A stretch of DNA of 64,000 bases from Arthrobacter sp. NtRootA1. GTDB taxonomy: Bacteria; Actinomycetota; Actinomycetes; Actinomycetales; Micrococcaceae. The notes under the pieces were generated by a model, which worked only from the letters and a program-made list of their open reading frames with translations, did no database searches and was not told the DNA's origin. The translations under genes were made by a program, and so were the position numbers. Shown here in pieces: positions 44,547 to 53,641 of the stretch (the first letter of the stretch is position 1; each line of letters opens with the position of its first letter). Location: contig NZ_AP024630.1 in assembly GCF_019976975.1 (NCBI RefSeq), positions 3,348,001 to 3,412,000 of the forward strand, in the 5' to 3' direction.

Positions 44547-44597
44547 CAGTTACCGTTTAGATGCATCAGTTAGGTGGATTTGTGACAGTTACGAGGT
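44535..44597 (+). promoter_or_regulatory. Promoter/operator with three CAGTTA direct repeats
   Basis: CAGTTA at 44547-44552, 44567-44572 and 44586-44591, start-to-start 20 and 19 bp, overlapping a TTACAC (44535) / TTAGAT (44557) promoter-like pair with 16-bp spacing. The HTH gene starts at 44601, so autorepression by its product is plausible. Confidence 0.6.
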
Positions 44598-44600
44598 GTG

Positions 44601-45017
44601 ATGGTCGGTCATGTTGAGAGCGCCATCGAGGCAGTTCGAACCGCTCTGATGGAGCCGGGCGACCCTATCGAGGTTGCGTTCTCGTTGCCTCGCAACAGCG
44701 CTGAGAAGATCCTTGAACTATTGGAAGCAGAAGGTAGAGCTGGTGCCGTTGTAGTTCCAGTCAAGGAGCAGTTCACTACCACTGAGGCCGCGAGGATGCT
44801 CGGTATCTCACGCTCAACCCTCATGAAGTTGATCGACTCGGGAGAAATCGACAGCGTCAAGGTCGCCAGTCATCACCGGATTCCTGCGCCAGCAATCCTG
44901 CGATACGAGAAGGCTAGAACAGAAAGCCAACACCGCACCGCAAAGGCACTCGAGGAGTTTGCACACGATGCGAAGGAAGCTTTCCAGAACAACGTGACGT
45001 TTGGGAAGCAAAGTTGA
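44601..45017 (+). CDS. Antitoxin-like HTH protein (excisionase-family HTH)
   Basis: A 138-aa protein. Residues 1-55 form an acidic helical N-terminus (VESAIEAVRTALMEPGD; SAEKILELLEAEG). Residues 56-105 are a MerR/excisionase-type winged HTH (FTTTEAARMLGISRSTLMKLIDSGEI then HHRIPAPAILRYEK). The C-terminus is an amphipathic helix suitable for toxin binding (AKALEEFAHDAKEAFQ). ATG 44601 follows GAGG; its stop overlaps the next ATG (TGATG). HTH-plus-PIN is a common toxin-antitoxin layout, so this is the probable antitoxin and autorepressor of the operon. Confidence 0.75.
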   Translation: MVGHVESAIEAVRTALMEPGDPIEVAFSLPRNSAEKILELLEAEGRAGAVVVPVKEQFTTTEAARMLGISRSTLMKLIDSGEIDSVKVASHHRIPAPAILRYEKARTESQHRTAKALEEFAHDAKEAFQNNVTFGKQS

Positions 45018-47389
45018 TGGCGGCTCAGGAACTGCTGGACCCGATTGATTTCGTTGGTCCTAGCGGCCGTCTCTTAATTGACACAAGCGTATTTATGGAC
45101 GACCGACCGGAAAGGCGAGGTGGTCTGAAGGCGCTGCTCCAACGGTGTGGTCAGACGATTCGGCTGAACGACAACCCGATCGTGATCCCGATCGACGTGG
45201 TTGAGGAACTGACGAAGCAGAGCCGCAAGGTTGACCCGGAGCGAGCAGAGGCGATTCGCCGGGCTGGAGTTTCGCTTGGGTTCATCGGGGACGCTGCGGC
45301 GCTCGGGCTGGTACGTACCGACATAGGCCACGACTCGAACCACTACGCCGACTCTGTCTTCGAGGCCATCTTCACACGCTATGCAAACCAGTACGACATG
45401 TGCCTCCTGATCAACGATATTACGCCGCTTCTTCATGTCCGCTTGCTGTCGCACACGAGCAGCAAGAAGCTCGTAGCTGGGTCTCTGACCAGCGATGGCC
45501 GCGTCAGAATCGAGAGCGACCAAATTCTGTACGAGCGTGGGGTGCGGAAACTTCGTCGCAAGCAAGACGAGGGAGATGCGCGAGAAGTGGCCGCGCTCAG
45601 CCCACTCCTCGCTGACTTCAAGGGTCAGTTCGGAACCTCGGAGCTGGCGGATCGCCGGACGGGATCACCGGTACTCGGGTCGCCAAGCGCGGAATCAGGG
45701 GTTCGCTGCCGGGTCGAGCCTTTTGATAGAGAGCCGGCATTTAAGGGGGCCGACTCATTACTTGAGGTTGCCACCATTCCAAGTGTCGGAGACAAGGTCC
45801 ACTTCAGCTCCCCTTCGGGCAGTGGGTCGGTGGTCCTCGATGAACTCCTGGGAGAGGGCGGAGAGGGCGCTGCCTATGCAGTCCATGGGGATCGAGTCGT
45901 CAAGATCTTCGACCGAGACCATGTGACGCGCCACCGCCAAGCGAAGGTCGAACAGTTTGCGTCCCGGAGTCTGTACTCACAAGGCATCTGCTTTCCCGAA
46001 GCAGTTGTCACAAACGATGCGGGCGAGTTCGTCGGGTACATGATGCCAAGGGCTCGTGGCAATGAGTTCCGCGTGATTATGAACCCGCGGCGGTTCCTCA
46101 AGGCGTTCCCCGGGTGGACCAAGGCCGACCTCGTCGATGTCTGCATCTCTTTCCTGGAGAAGGTGTCGTACTTGCACTCACTCAACGTGATCGTCGGCGA
46201 CATCAATCCCAAGAACGTCATCGTTGATGCCAGCAAGAACGTCTGGATGATTGATGCAGATTCTTGGCAGGTCGATGGATACCCGTGCCCGGTCGGGACT
46301 CCAATGTTCACTGCAGCATCTGCACTTGGCCGCCCGTATGCCGAATCACTGCGGACGAGTGAAGAAGAACTTTTCGCTGTCGCAACGATGCTCTTCATGG
46401 TTCTGATCACGGGCCAGTTCCCCTATGCGCGTACGGGGTCCGATGGTGACATCGCTCGCCTCATCAAAGACGGCAATTTTGCGTTTCAGGTCGGAGAGCG
46501 CTCAAATCGTGACCAACCCGAGGGCAACTGGAAGTACATGTGGAGCCACATGCCACGCGGCCTCAAGGAGATGTTTTGGAATACCTTCCATCGGGAAGGC
46601 CAGCGGTACACCTCTCCACCGTCTGCCGAGGAGTGGCTCCGAGCATTTCGGCAATACCGCTGGTGGCTCGGAAGCGACAAGAACTTCGACCCAATGTCCA
46701 ACGATGTCTACCCCTTCAGGTTCAAGGCGTTCAAACCTGAAACTCCGATTCTCGAATGTCCACAGTGCAACCGCCGCAATGCCCTGGTGGGGGAATGGAA
46801 TGAGGCCACTCAAGATCACGTCATCCCCGGAATGTGTTTTGACTGTAGTCAGCAGAATCGGCCGAGGTGTTCTGATTGCGGCACCCCGCGACCGGCCGGC
46901 GCTCTCAAGGACGGCAGGTGCCGAGATTGCAATCGCAAGCGTGACTTCGGTACGTGTGAGAGATGCGGAACGGAGACGCCCCATCGCTACCTCGTCGGTG
47001 GCCGCTGCTCCCAGTGTCAGCTGGGAACCTGCAAGAGCTGCAAGAAGTCAGTTCTGAAGTCGGATCTTTCCTACGGTCGTTGCACCGCGTGCGAGAGGCG
47101 AGGTAATGAACTCGATCCGTTGAGGCTATGCACAGATTGTCGTCAATCATTCATTGACTTCGACCACATTGAGTGGTTCAAGGGCAAAGGACTTGATGTC
47201 GCGAAATCTCACGTGGCGATCAAGAAACAGTGCCCACCGAGGACTACGAGCGTCCAACCTGCGTCATCGCAGCGTTACCCAAATGTTCCACGCGCAGCCA
47301 CCACGACCACCAAACAGGCGGCATCGAAGTCAAGTGCTCGGCCGCAGCCGACCTTCTGGGAGCGCTTGAAGAAGTGGTGGAACGGTTGA
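45017..47389 (+). CDS. PIN domain - Ser/Thr protein kinase - multi zinc ribbon fusion protein
   Basis: A 790-aa protein. Residues 10-160 are a PIN ribonuclease-like domain: LLIDTSVFMDD, DVVEELTKQS, HYADSVFEAIF and LLINDITPLL carry the acidic residues. After a linker, residues 270-530 form an eukaryote-like kinase: Gly loop LLGEGGEGAAYAV, Lys in RVVKIF, catalytic loop VVGDINPKNVIV and DADS in place of DFG. Residues 580-715 contain nine Cys pairs (ECPQC to LCTDC) as tandem zinc ribbons; the tail is basic with WERLKKWWNG. TerY-P triads carry such a kinase-zinc ribbon; the PIN fusion is not something I know. TGATG overlap couples it to the HTH gene. Confidence 0.8.
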   Translation: MAAQELLDPIDFVGPSGRLLIDTSVFMDDRPERRGGLKALLQRCGQTIRLNDNPIVIPIDVVEELTKQSRKVDPERAEAIRRAGVSLGFIGDAAALGLVRTDIGHDSNHYADSVFEAIFTRYANQYDMCLLINDITPLLHVRLLSHTSSKKLVAGSLTSDGRVRIESDQILYERGVRKLRRKQDEGDAREVAALSPLLADFKGQFGTSELADRRTGSPVLGSPSAESGVRCRVEPFDREPAFKGADSLLEVATIPSVGDKVHFSSPSGSGSVVLDELLGEGGEGAAYAVHGDRVVKIFDRDHVTRHRQAKVEQFASRSLYSQGICFPEAVVTNDAGEFVGYMMPRARGNEFRVIMNPRRFLKAFPGWTKADLVDVCISFLEKVSYLHSLNVIVGDINPKNVIVDASKNVWMIDADSWQVDGYPCPVGTPMFTAASALGRPYAESLRTSEEELFAVATMLFMVLITGQFPYARTGSDGDIARLIKDGNFAFQVGERSNRDQPEGNWKYMWSHMPRGLKEMFWNTFHREGQRYTSPPSAEEWLRAFRQYRWWLGSDKNFDPMSNDVYPFRFKAFKPETPILECPQCNRRNALVGEWNEATQDHVIPGMCFDCSQQNRPRCSDCGTPRPAGALKDGRCRDCNRKRDFGTCERCGTETPHRYLVGGRCSQCQLGTCKSCKKSVLKSDLSYGRCTACERRGNELDPLRLCTDCRQSFIDFDHIEWFKGKGLDVAKSHVAIKKQCPPRTTSVQPASSQRYPNVPRAATTTTKQAASKSSARPQPTFWERLKKWWNG

Positions 47390-47425
47390 AATCCCTAAAC
47401 TCATCCCGAAAGGAATTTTGAACAA

Positions 47426-48106
47426 ATGACATTTGATATCCGAGCCGCCGACCTAGTCGAGAACCCAACTCCCCGAGTCCCGGTCTCTCTCTGCATCGAC
47501 ACAAGTGGCTCAATGGCTGGCGACAAGATCCGCGAACTTGTTGAGGGCATCGGCCTCTTCTATGACGCCATCGATGAGGACGATGATGCTCACGACTCCG
47601 CAGAGGTTAGCGTCGTCGCTTTCAACACCGGAGCCAACCTCGTTCAGGATTTTGCGAGTGTCGAGGGCCTTCAGCGGGACATCACGATTGCGCCGAGCGG
47701 TCTTACCCATCTTGGCGAGGGCGTGAACCTCGCCCTCGATACGCTGGAGAAGCGCAAGTCACTGTACTCCGACACCGGCGTCCTATACTTCCAGCCTTGG
47801 CTTGTACTTATGACAGACGGACAGCCAAACGGTGACAAGAGCGAGTTGGAGCGGGCGATCCAGCGCGTGACGCGCATGGTCGCCAGCAAGAAGCTCACGG
47901 TCTTCCCTATCGGGATCGGAAGCGACGCAGATCTTGATGTATTGGGTCGATTCACTCCGGAGAAGCCTCCTCTTCGCTTGAAGGGAATCGACTTCAAGGA
48001 GTTCTTCGAGTGGCTCTCCAAGTCCGTTTCAAAAGTCTCGCAGTCGATGCCTGGGGGCGAGCCGCCGATCGACTTCGGCTCAATCCGAGGCATCGAGGAT
48101 CTCTAA
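47426..48106 (+). CDS. TerY-like von Willebrand factor A protein
   Basis: A 226-aa VWA domain with the MIDAS motif DTSGSM at residues 25-30, a Thr in PSGLTHLGEG and Asp in LVLMTDGQPNGD. These coordinate Mg for protein binding. It matches TerY-like single VWA proteins in tellurium-resistance and phosphorylation-triad loci. It lies 36 bases after the kinase gene and its stop abuts the phosphatase start. Role inferred: a scaffold or sensor that is phosphorylated by the kinase. Confidence 0.82.
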   Translation: MTFDIRAADLVENPTPRVPVSLCIDTSGSMAGDKIRELVEGIGLFYDAIDEDDDAHDSAEVSVVAFNTGANLVQDFASVEGLQRDITIAPSGLTHLGEGVNLALDTLEKRKSLYSDTGVLYFQPWLVLMTDGQPNGDKSELERAIQRVTRMVASKKLTVFPIGIGSDADLDVLGRFTPEKPPLRLKGIDFKEFFEWLSKSVSKVSQSMPGGEPPIDFGSIRGIEDL

Positions 48107-48859
48107 TTGTTTCGAGAATTCCACTATCAGGTTCGGGGACGAGGGCACGTTCTCGATGGCAGCCGCGGTCAAGATCGAACCGCCTACCTTGCTCGCAGTG
48201 GGGTGCAAGTGGTTTGTCTTTCCGACGGTGCCGGCTCGGCAACGCACTCTGAGTTTGGTGCGCAAGCGCTCGTGGATACTGGCTGCAAACTTCTCTCGGA
48301 GCGTTTCGGAGATTTTGTGTCGAGCGATGATGGGGTCGCTTTAAAGCTTGAGATCGTGAATTACCTACTCGATCGTCTGCATGATGTCGCGGAACGCCGT
48401 GCGGTCGGAATTCGCGACTTGGCCGGCACATTCCTGGCTGTCGCGACAGCGGGTGACCAGTTCCTTGTCCTTCATGTGGGTGACGGCGTCGTCGGGTACG
48501 TGAAGGACGGAATTGCACGGGTAGCTTCAGGACCCGATAATTCTGAATTCGCCAACCAAACAACGTTCCTCACTTCGGAACGGTCGGCCGTTGGGATGAG
48601 GATCATCCGTGGGGGCCTGGACGGTATTACGGGCTTCATCCTCATGAGTGACGGGACGGCCAACAGCCTGTACAACTCTCGCACTAAGGGGCTAGCCCCG
48701 GCCTGTGCAAAAATCGTGGAGTTGCTCGCGTCTGCCCCAACTCGTCAGGCTAAGAATCCTAAGCACAAGAAACAACTCCGCCGTCTCGTGGATACTAAGA
48801 TCCGGGTCGCAACGAAGGACGACTGTGCGATCGCTGTCCTGGCCAGGAAGCTCGCTTAG
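48107..48859 (+). CDS. PP2C-family protein phosphatase
   Basis: A 250-aa metal-dependent phosphatase: GRGHVLDGSRGQDR, VVCLSDGAGSATHSEFGAQ (metal Asp), LVLHVGDGVVGYV, GFILMSDGTAN and TKDDCAIAVLAR. TTG start at 48107 directly follows the VWA stop (TAA at 48104), indicating coupled translation. It should reverse phosphorylation by the fused kinase. It is the last gene of the four-gene operon. Confidence 0.85.
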   Translation: MFREFHYQVRGRGHVLDGSRGQDRTAYLARSGVQVVCLSDGAGSATHSEFGAQALVDTGCKLLSERFGDFVSSDDGVALKLEIVNYLLDRLHDVAERRAVGIRDLAGTFLAVATAGDQFLVLHVGDGVVGYVKDGIARVASGPDNSEFANQTTFLTSERSAVGMRIIRGGLDGITGFILMSDGTANSLYNSRTKGLAPACAKIVELLASAPTRQAKNPKHKKQLRRLVDTKIRVATKDDCAIAVLARKLA

Positions 48860-49008
48860 AGCCGACGCATAAGCCTGCTGACTCTATCCAAGGCTAAACG
48901 TTGCCATTGCAGCGCGCCCCCTGCCGATCGGGGCCGCATGCCGCTGTGTGCGAAGGCGGAAGTTGCAGGACCGGTAATACCCCTTCAACAGAGAAGAGAT
49001 GCACTTTC

Positions 49009-49308
49009 GTGGCAACCGATTACGATGAACTGCGCACTGACGTCAAGGAATCCCAGGAAAACTCCCTGGAGGCCCTGAAGTCCGCCAAAGCCCCGGATGC
49101 TAAATCCGTGGTTCAGGAGCTCGACGAGGCTGACACCCTGGACGGCCTGACCCCTGGCGGGGAGTTCATTGCCGAAGAGCTCGTCGTCCAGGTCATCCCG
49201 CAGGCTGACGATGAGTTCACCTGCTGGTCCTGCTTCCTGGTCCGCCACCGTTCGCAAAAGGCGAGCGAGAAGGACGGCCATGCCTACTGCGTCGAATGTG
49301 AAGGCTGA
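49009..49308 (+). CDS. DUF4193 family protein (99 aa)
   Basis: The length, acidic N-terminal half and the VVQVIPQADDEFTCWSCFLVRHRSQ...YCVECEG end (two Cys pairs) match the actinobacterial DUF4193 family. GTG 49009 gives VATDYDELRTDV and has AGAGAAGAG upstream; the in-frame ATG at 48901 adds a Cys-rich unsupported leader. Function unknown; widespread in actinobacterial chromosomes. The next gene overlaps its 3' end. Confidence 0.75.
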   Translation: MATDYDELRTDVKESQENSLEALKSAKAPDAKSVVQELDEADTLDGLTPGGEFIAEELVVQVIPQADDEFTCWSCFLVRHRSQKASEKDGHAYCVECEG

Positions 49309-49696
49309 GCGGTTTTGGCCGGCTGTCCCGGAGCATATCTGGGACAGCATCCGCGAAGAATTCACCCTGCCGACAGCGGCAGACCTGGAGACGCATTTCC
49401 AATCCCTCGGCGACCCGGAGGCCATGCGCCGGGCAGTTCGGGTATTCATCGGCGAAGGAACCTTCTGCCCGGGCTTCCAGCTCAAAGATGGGCTCTTCCA
49501 CGAACCTGTGCTGCGCCTCTTTGACCAGGCGATGAGCCTGAAGATTCCTCATAACGTGTTCGCCGCCTGGATGGTCAGCCCACTGCCGGCAGAAACCCGT
49601 TCCCGGCCAGTGGACATACTGGGCAGCATGACGCTGCTCCAGAGCTCCTTGGTCGCCTTTGGTGACAGGTACCGGCCGGCCGAAAAGCCCAACTAG
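49280..49696 (+). CDS. Hypothetical protein (138 aa), overlapping DUF4193 gene
   Basis: ATG 49280 lies inside the DUF4193 gene in another frame (29-base overlap); GTG 49298 is an alternative. Body is helical with FWPAVPEHIWDSIREEF and a conserved-looking C-terminal segment (SRPVDILGSMTLLQSSLVAFGDRYRP). The last part resembles the C-terminus of small helical antitoxin-like proteins, but I cannot name a family. Confidence 0.6.
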   Translation: MPTASNVKAERFWPAVPEHIWDSIREEFTLPTAADLETHFQSLGDPEAMRRAVRVFIGEGTFCPGFQLKDGLFHEPVLRLFDQAMSLKIPHNVFAAWMVSPLPAETRSRPVDILGSMTLLQSSLVAFGDRYRPAEKPN

Positions 49697-49771
49697 CGGC
49701 TTGGCTCTGCCGTATCCGAAGTCAGATGGCTTCGTGGAAGGCATGGATAAATGGCTGCACATGTACCCGAC

Positions 49772-50416
49772 CTAGCGGGCATCCTGCCCGCGGTCCAGAA
49801 TCTGACGAACCTCGCGAAAAGCTTCGAAACGGCGGTTGGCACGGGCTTCCCGAACTGTCGGATCAGGGTCTCTGAGTGCCGTCCTGCCGGGGTGGTAGGT
49901 TTCCACTGCTGCATATCGGGCAGCGACACGGGGGTGTTTGCGGGCGAACCGCTTCCACAGGGTCTGCGCTTCGCCGCCTTGGAGGACTACAACTTCGAGC
50001 TTTGGCATCAAGTCGATCAACCGGGCCAAAGGGTTCAGCCCTTCCGTGATCTGCGGGCTCCTCAGACCGCTGGACTGATCGTGGCGGTACCATGGGTAGG
50101 CGTTCCAAGGGGTCAGGTCAGCAGGCGTCAGGTCCACCGAGGCGAGCAGTTGGCATTGGAGGGCTGCGGAATCGTCGTCGTTCTCCACGCACAGCATTCC
50201 GGAGCCCATGGTCTCGTGGGTCATCGGCCCGGGATCACGCAAAATGCTCAGGATCCGGGCCTCTGAGCCCCCATGAAGAGGCGCGACGTACGGCACCCAC
50301 CCCCGGCCGGTCGAAGGCTCAGGCTCCCGGAGGGACTCGACCAGCTGGTTCACTGCGGTGACGTGTGGAAGGTGCACACCGGCAAACTGCTCAGCTTTGA
50401 AGGCCGGGTCCCTCAT
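49772..50416 (-). CDS. Uracil-DNA glycosylase-like superfamily protein
   Basis: A 214-aa protein: ARILSILRDPGPMT corresponds to UDG motif 1 (GxDPG), GSGMLCVENDDDSA and LTPWNAYPWY to the uracil pocket, and VVVLQGGEAQ, then TYHPGR, to the closing motif with the His. Such UDG-fold proteins of about 200 residues recur in actinobacterial accessory genomes. ATG 50416 has AAGGATGG. It differs strongly from the truncated ung at 43472. Glycosylase activity is likely but not proven. Confidence 0.7.
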   Translation of the reverse strand: MRDPAFKAEQFAGVHLPHVTAVNQLVESLREPEPSTGRGWVPYVAPLHGGSEARILSILRDPGPMTHETMGSGMLCVENDDDSAALQCQLLASVDLTPADLTPWNAYPWYRHDQSSGLRSPQITEGLNPLARLIDLMPKLEVVVLQGGEAQTLWKRFARKHPRVAARYAAVETYHPGRTALRDPDPTVREARANRRFEAFREVRQILDRGQDAR

Positions 50417-50437
50417 CTGTTTGACCATCCTTGGATA

Positions 50438-53400
50438 CTAGCCGTCGTCCCGTCCCGGTCCGTCGTGCGGTGTGCTGTGATCATCGCTACTCGTGAAGAT
50501 TGGCTCATGTTCAACGTCGTCGTCCCAGTAGTTGAAGCGGTCGCCCAAGAGTCCGAGGAACGATCGTGGGTCCACACGGTTGAGGCGCACCTCCAGTCCC
50601 CACCGACGTACGGTCGTGAGCGCGGCGTTCGAGAGGTGAAACCACATCCTGTCTTCGGTGAAAATCTTCAGCGGCGGTTCCGGGTCCTCCGCCCGTTCCT
50701 CCTCCTGCGTGAGCAAACTGACTCGTTCGACGTCGGCCTTGGTGATCGAGGTTGTCATGTTCAGGCCGCGCTGCGCTGCGCGTCCATTGACCACAATGTT
50801 GACGACCGCGAGGAGAAGGTGCCAGTCCTTCCACCCTTCGGCACGCAGCGATGTCACAAGTTGAATGAAGGCCGGGTCCCCAGCAAGCCGCGGGAGCGTC
50901 AGCCGCACCGGTGGCAGCATTTTCTCGTATCGTCCGGCGATCGCATCAATGGCCGCGGCACGGTCGTAGGCCGATGCATGTTCCGGAAGCTTCCTGCGCA
51001 GTCCGGTGGCGGGCTTTGGCGACCGCGGCCTGTCGGCTCCGATGAGACCCCCTGACAATCCGCTGATCTCGTCGTAGAACGAGTCTTTGTGAACGTCGAC
51101 GAGGTCGTCGTAGGGGCGCACGCAGGTCAGCATGTGCGGAAGCCCGCGTTCGAAGGTCCGCTCCATCACGGCGATGAATGCCGGCTGCCCGAGTAGCGAC
51201 TGGGTGACGATCGCCTGGAGCGCCGCGGAGGTGACCTCGAGCTGGTCCGCTTCGGGTGCCAACGCTCCCGAACGGGAGAGGATCACCCGATGCCCTACCG
51301 TGCCACGGCCGCGCTCCGACTCCGCGGTGAACACCGATCCGGGCTTGACGGGCCGGTCAGAGACTTCAACCGCGATGCGGATCTCACCTGGCACGAGAAG
51401 GAGGTCCTCGCCGGCGAGGTCAGCGAGGGTGATCTGCACAGCAGCCACGAACCTCTCGGCCGCCAACACATGGATCCGATCGTTCGGTGCGTTTACGACC
51501 CACACGTTGCCGAGCGCAGCCCAGCTGTACTCGCGCACCGGGCCTGCATCGGAGAAGGGCCGCCCAAGGCCCCCGCGGTCCGCCGCGTCTGCGGTCTCAT
51601 CCTCTCCGGGGGGCTCAATGTGTGCGACCGAGGCCAGCATCGGAGCGACGAGCTCGTCGAGCTGGGTGGACTGGACCACGCGTTCGATGGCAGGCAACAG
51701 CCCGGGGCGAAGCGAAGACGCGGCCCGCAGGACGTGGCACTGGTCGATCAGCATGTCCATGAAATACGGATAGCGCTCGAAGCTCCACGGATCACCCGCC
51801 AGTTGCGCCTGCGCCCAGATCCCGATTTTGAACGTTTCGGTGGCGGTTAGCCACTGGCCGGCCTGGTGCTCGTACGTCGCAGTCAAGATGATGCCCCGGG
51901 CCACGAGGACGGCGAGATCGGGGCCGCCGCTCATTCTTGCGACCGATACCGCGCTCATCGCGTACTGCTTCGCGGCCAGCGGAAGTCCGAGGTCGCTGTA
52001 TACGGCCGACGCGAGCAGCATCATGATGGCCGCGCCCTCGGCAGCGTCGCCGTTGAGCCAGCTGAACTTCGCGGAATGAATCTCACGAAGGGCGTCCAAG
52101 GCCCGGCCTCCTTGGAGCAGAGCCATGGCGCGGCTTTGTGCCCGATCTCCTGCCGAAGCCCGCCCCGAGCGCTCGATCGTTACATCGTCCAGCGCTTGGC
52201 GCACCTTGAGATAGTCAGGGTGGTCGATCAGGGCAGGCGCTGTGAAATCGAAGATCGACATGAGTTCATCTAGGGGTACCATCGGAGCCGCCGGCAGGGT
52301 CTCCACGAGGTCGACCAAATGCCTCATGCCTGCTTCGAGGTCGCGCAGCTCCGCGTCGGACGGCACAGCCGGGAGCCCGCGTCCTTCCCGCTTGGCGGCG
52401 CTCAGTTTCTGGTGGATCTCCGACATCAACGGACCAGGGCCGGAGACGTCGTCGAGCTCCTCCGGCGTGAAGCCCCGGGGACCAAGAGCGAGGATCGCAC
52501 CGGCTGACAGCAGGCCCACCTTCGCATTCATCCCGGGCGCTGCACGCAGCTTGGCTTCAAGCACCCTCTCCAAGTCCTCGGTCCACGCTTCCGCTTCTTC
52601 CGATGTGATGGTGGTCCCGCCTCGCGGCAACGTCGCCTGCACGAGGCGCAGCAGGGTGATGGCGTCGACCAGCACGCCGGAGTCGGATGCTTGGGAGGAT
52701 AGCCGCCCGAAGTAGCCGCGGAGGATCCCGTCGACAGGCTTCAGTGTGTTGAGCCCGAACCCGGTTGCGAGGATGATTTCGTAGTCGATGCGGTTGAGCA
52801 CATCGTCTCTTCTATGTGCTGCATCTCTCAGTACCCGCGCCGAAGCGAGCCAGTCGGGTAGGTCGGCACGCGCTTCGGGATTTAGGCTGGAGAACCGAAG
52901 GCCTTCCCGCAGGTCGACGAACTCCCCCATCGAGCCTGAGCGGTCTGAGGGTGTTCGCCAGCGATCGCGTTCCTCGATATACCAGTCAGGGAGCTCATCA
53001 CTGGACTCTCCGCGCGCGGGCGCGATGGAGGATGGTAGATGGAGGAAATCGACGGCGAGGTAGAACAGGTCCGCACTGGCGATCTCGTTCGCGATCGCCT
53101 GCGCATCCCAGATCTGCAGTCCAATCGAATGCTGTTCGCGCGCGTGTGCCTGGAGCTCATGCCTCTTCGCCGTGTCGACAGGCGTCACCGTGAAATAAAT
53201 GACGCGGTCGACTGGCTCCCCCTTGCCGCAGATCTTCGCAAGGTCAGACCGGATCTTAGACGGAACGTTCTCGCGCTGCGCTGTCACTGCGAGGACAACC
53301 GCGTCCTCAGTGGCAAGAGCGGTGAAGAGTGACGTGTCCGGCAGCTCCTTGGCCACCAGGCTCCAGAAGCTCTCGGCGTCACGTCCTCCGTCGCCGCCGG

Positions 53401-53599
53401 CTGAGACCGGGCCCGTCGCAGGCAAGACGTTGCTGACGATGCGACGGCGGGTCAGACCGAGACATAGCTGCTCGAACGGGTGATGCGCGTTAGTCTCGCC
53501 AAGGGTCTCTAGGTGAAAGCGGATCATAGTGGCGAGCTGGGTTGGCGAGGTCAAGGTGGAGGGCTTTCGGATAGGTGAGGATTTCATAGTGCATCTCAT
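50438..53599 (-). CDS. Mrr-like restriction nuclease domain with large helical sensor (1053 aa)
   Basis: The N-terminal 190 residues hold FEQLCLGLTRRRIVSNVLPATG, then GGDGGRDAESFW and AVVLAVTAQRENVPSKIRSDLAKICG: a PD-(D/E)XK core of the Mrr_cat type (Asp, then Ala-x-Gln at the usual E-x-K place). Residues about 440-650 are TPR-like alpha-alpha repeats (AKQYAMSAVSVARMSGGPDLAVLVARG). The C-terminus is a long alpha/beta region with no motif I recognise. No ATPase motif seen. Candidate anti-phage nuclease with a solenoid sensor. ATG 53599 is the outermost; 53587 or 53527 could be used. Confidence 0.65.
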   Translation of the reverse strand: MRCTMKSSPIRKPSTLTSPTQLATMIRFHLETLGETNAHHPFEQLCLGLTRRRIVSNVLPATGPVSAGGDGGRDAESFWSLVAKELPDTSLFTALATEDAVVLAVTAQRENVPSKIRSDLAKICGKGEPVDRVIYFTVTPVDTAKRHELQAHAREQHSIGLQIWDAQAIANEIASADLFYLAVDFLHLPSSIAPARGESSDELPDWYIEERDRWRTPSDRSGSMGEFVDLREGLRFSSLNPEARADLPDWLASARVLRDAAHRRDDVLNRIDYEIILATGFGLNTLKPVDGILRGYFGRLSSQASDSGVLVDAITLLRLVQATLPRGGTTITSEEAEAWTEDLERVLEAKLRAAPGMNAKVGLLSAGAILALGPRGFTPEELDDVSGPGPLMSEIHQKLSAAKREGRGLPAVPSDAELRDLEAGMRHLVDLVETLPAAPMVPLDELMSIFDFTAPALIDHPDYLKVRQALDDVTIERSGRASAGDRAQSRAMALLQGGRALDALREIHSAKFSWLNGDAAEGAAIMMLLASAVYSDLGLPLAAKQYAMSAVSVARMSGGPDLAVLVARGIILTATYEHQAGQWLTATETFKIGIWAQAQLAGDPWSFERYPYFMDMLIDQCHVLRAASSLRPGLLPAIERVVQSTQLDELVAPMLASVAHIEPPGEDETADAADRGGLGRPFSDAGPVREYSWAALGNVWVVNAPNDRIHVLAAERFVAAVQITLADLAGEDLLLVPGEIRIAVEVSDRPVKPGSVFTAESERGRGTVGHRVILSRSGALAPEADQLEVTSAALQAIVTQSLLGQPAFIAVMERTFERGLPHMLTCVRPYDDLVDVHKDSFYDEISGLSGGLIGADRPRSPKPATGLRRKLPEHASAYDRAAAIDAIAGRYEKMLPPVRLTLPRLAGDPAFIQLVTSLRAEGWKDWHLLLAVVNIVVNGRAAQRGLNMTTSITKADVERVSLLTQEEERAEDPEPPLKIFTEDRMWFHLSNAALTTVRRWGLEVRLNRVDPRSFLGLLGDRFNYWDDDVEHEPIFTSSDDHSTPHDGPGRDDG

Positions 53600-53641
53600 G
53601 ATGAGCGTTGATCGCCGCGCCGCGGGCTGGTGTCTGGCCGC

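Noticed and set aside
44106..44573. A 155-aa plus-strand frame just before the HTH gene
   Set aside because: Ser/Arg-rich translation lacking structure; it crosses the CAGTTA operator region and has no ribosome binding site.
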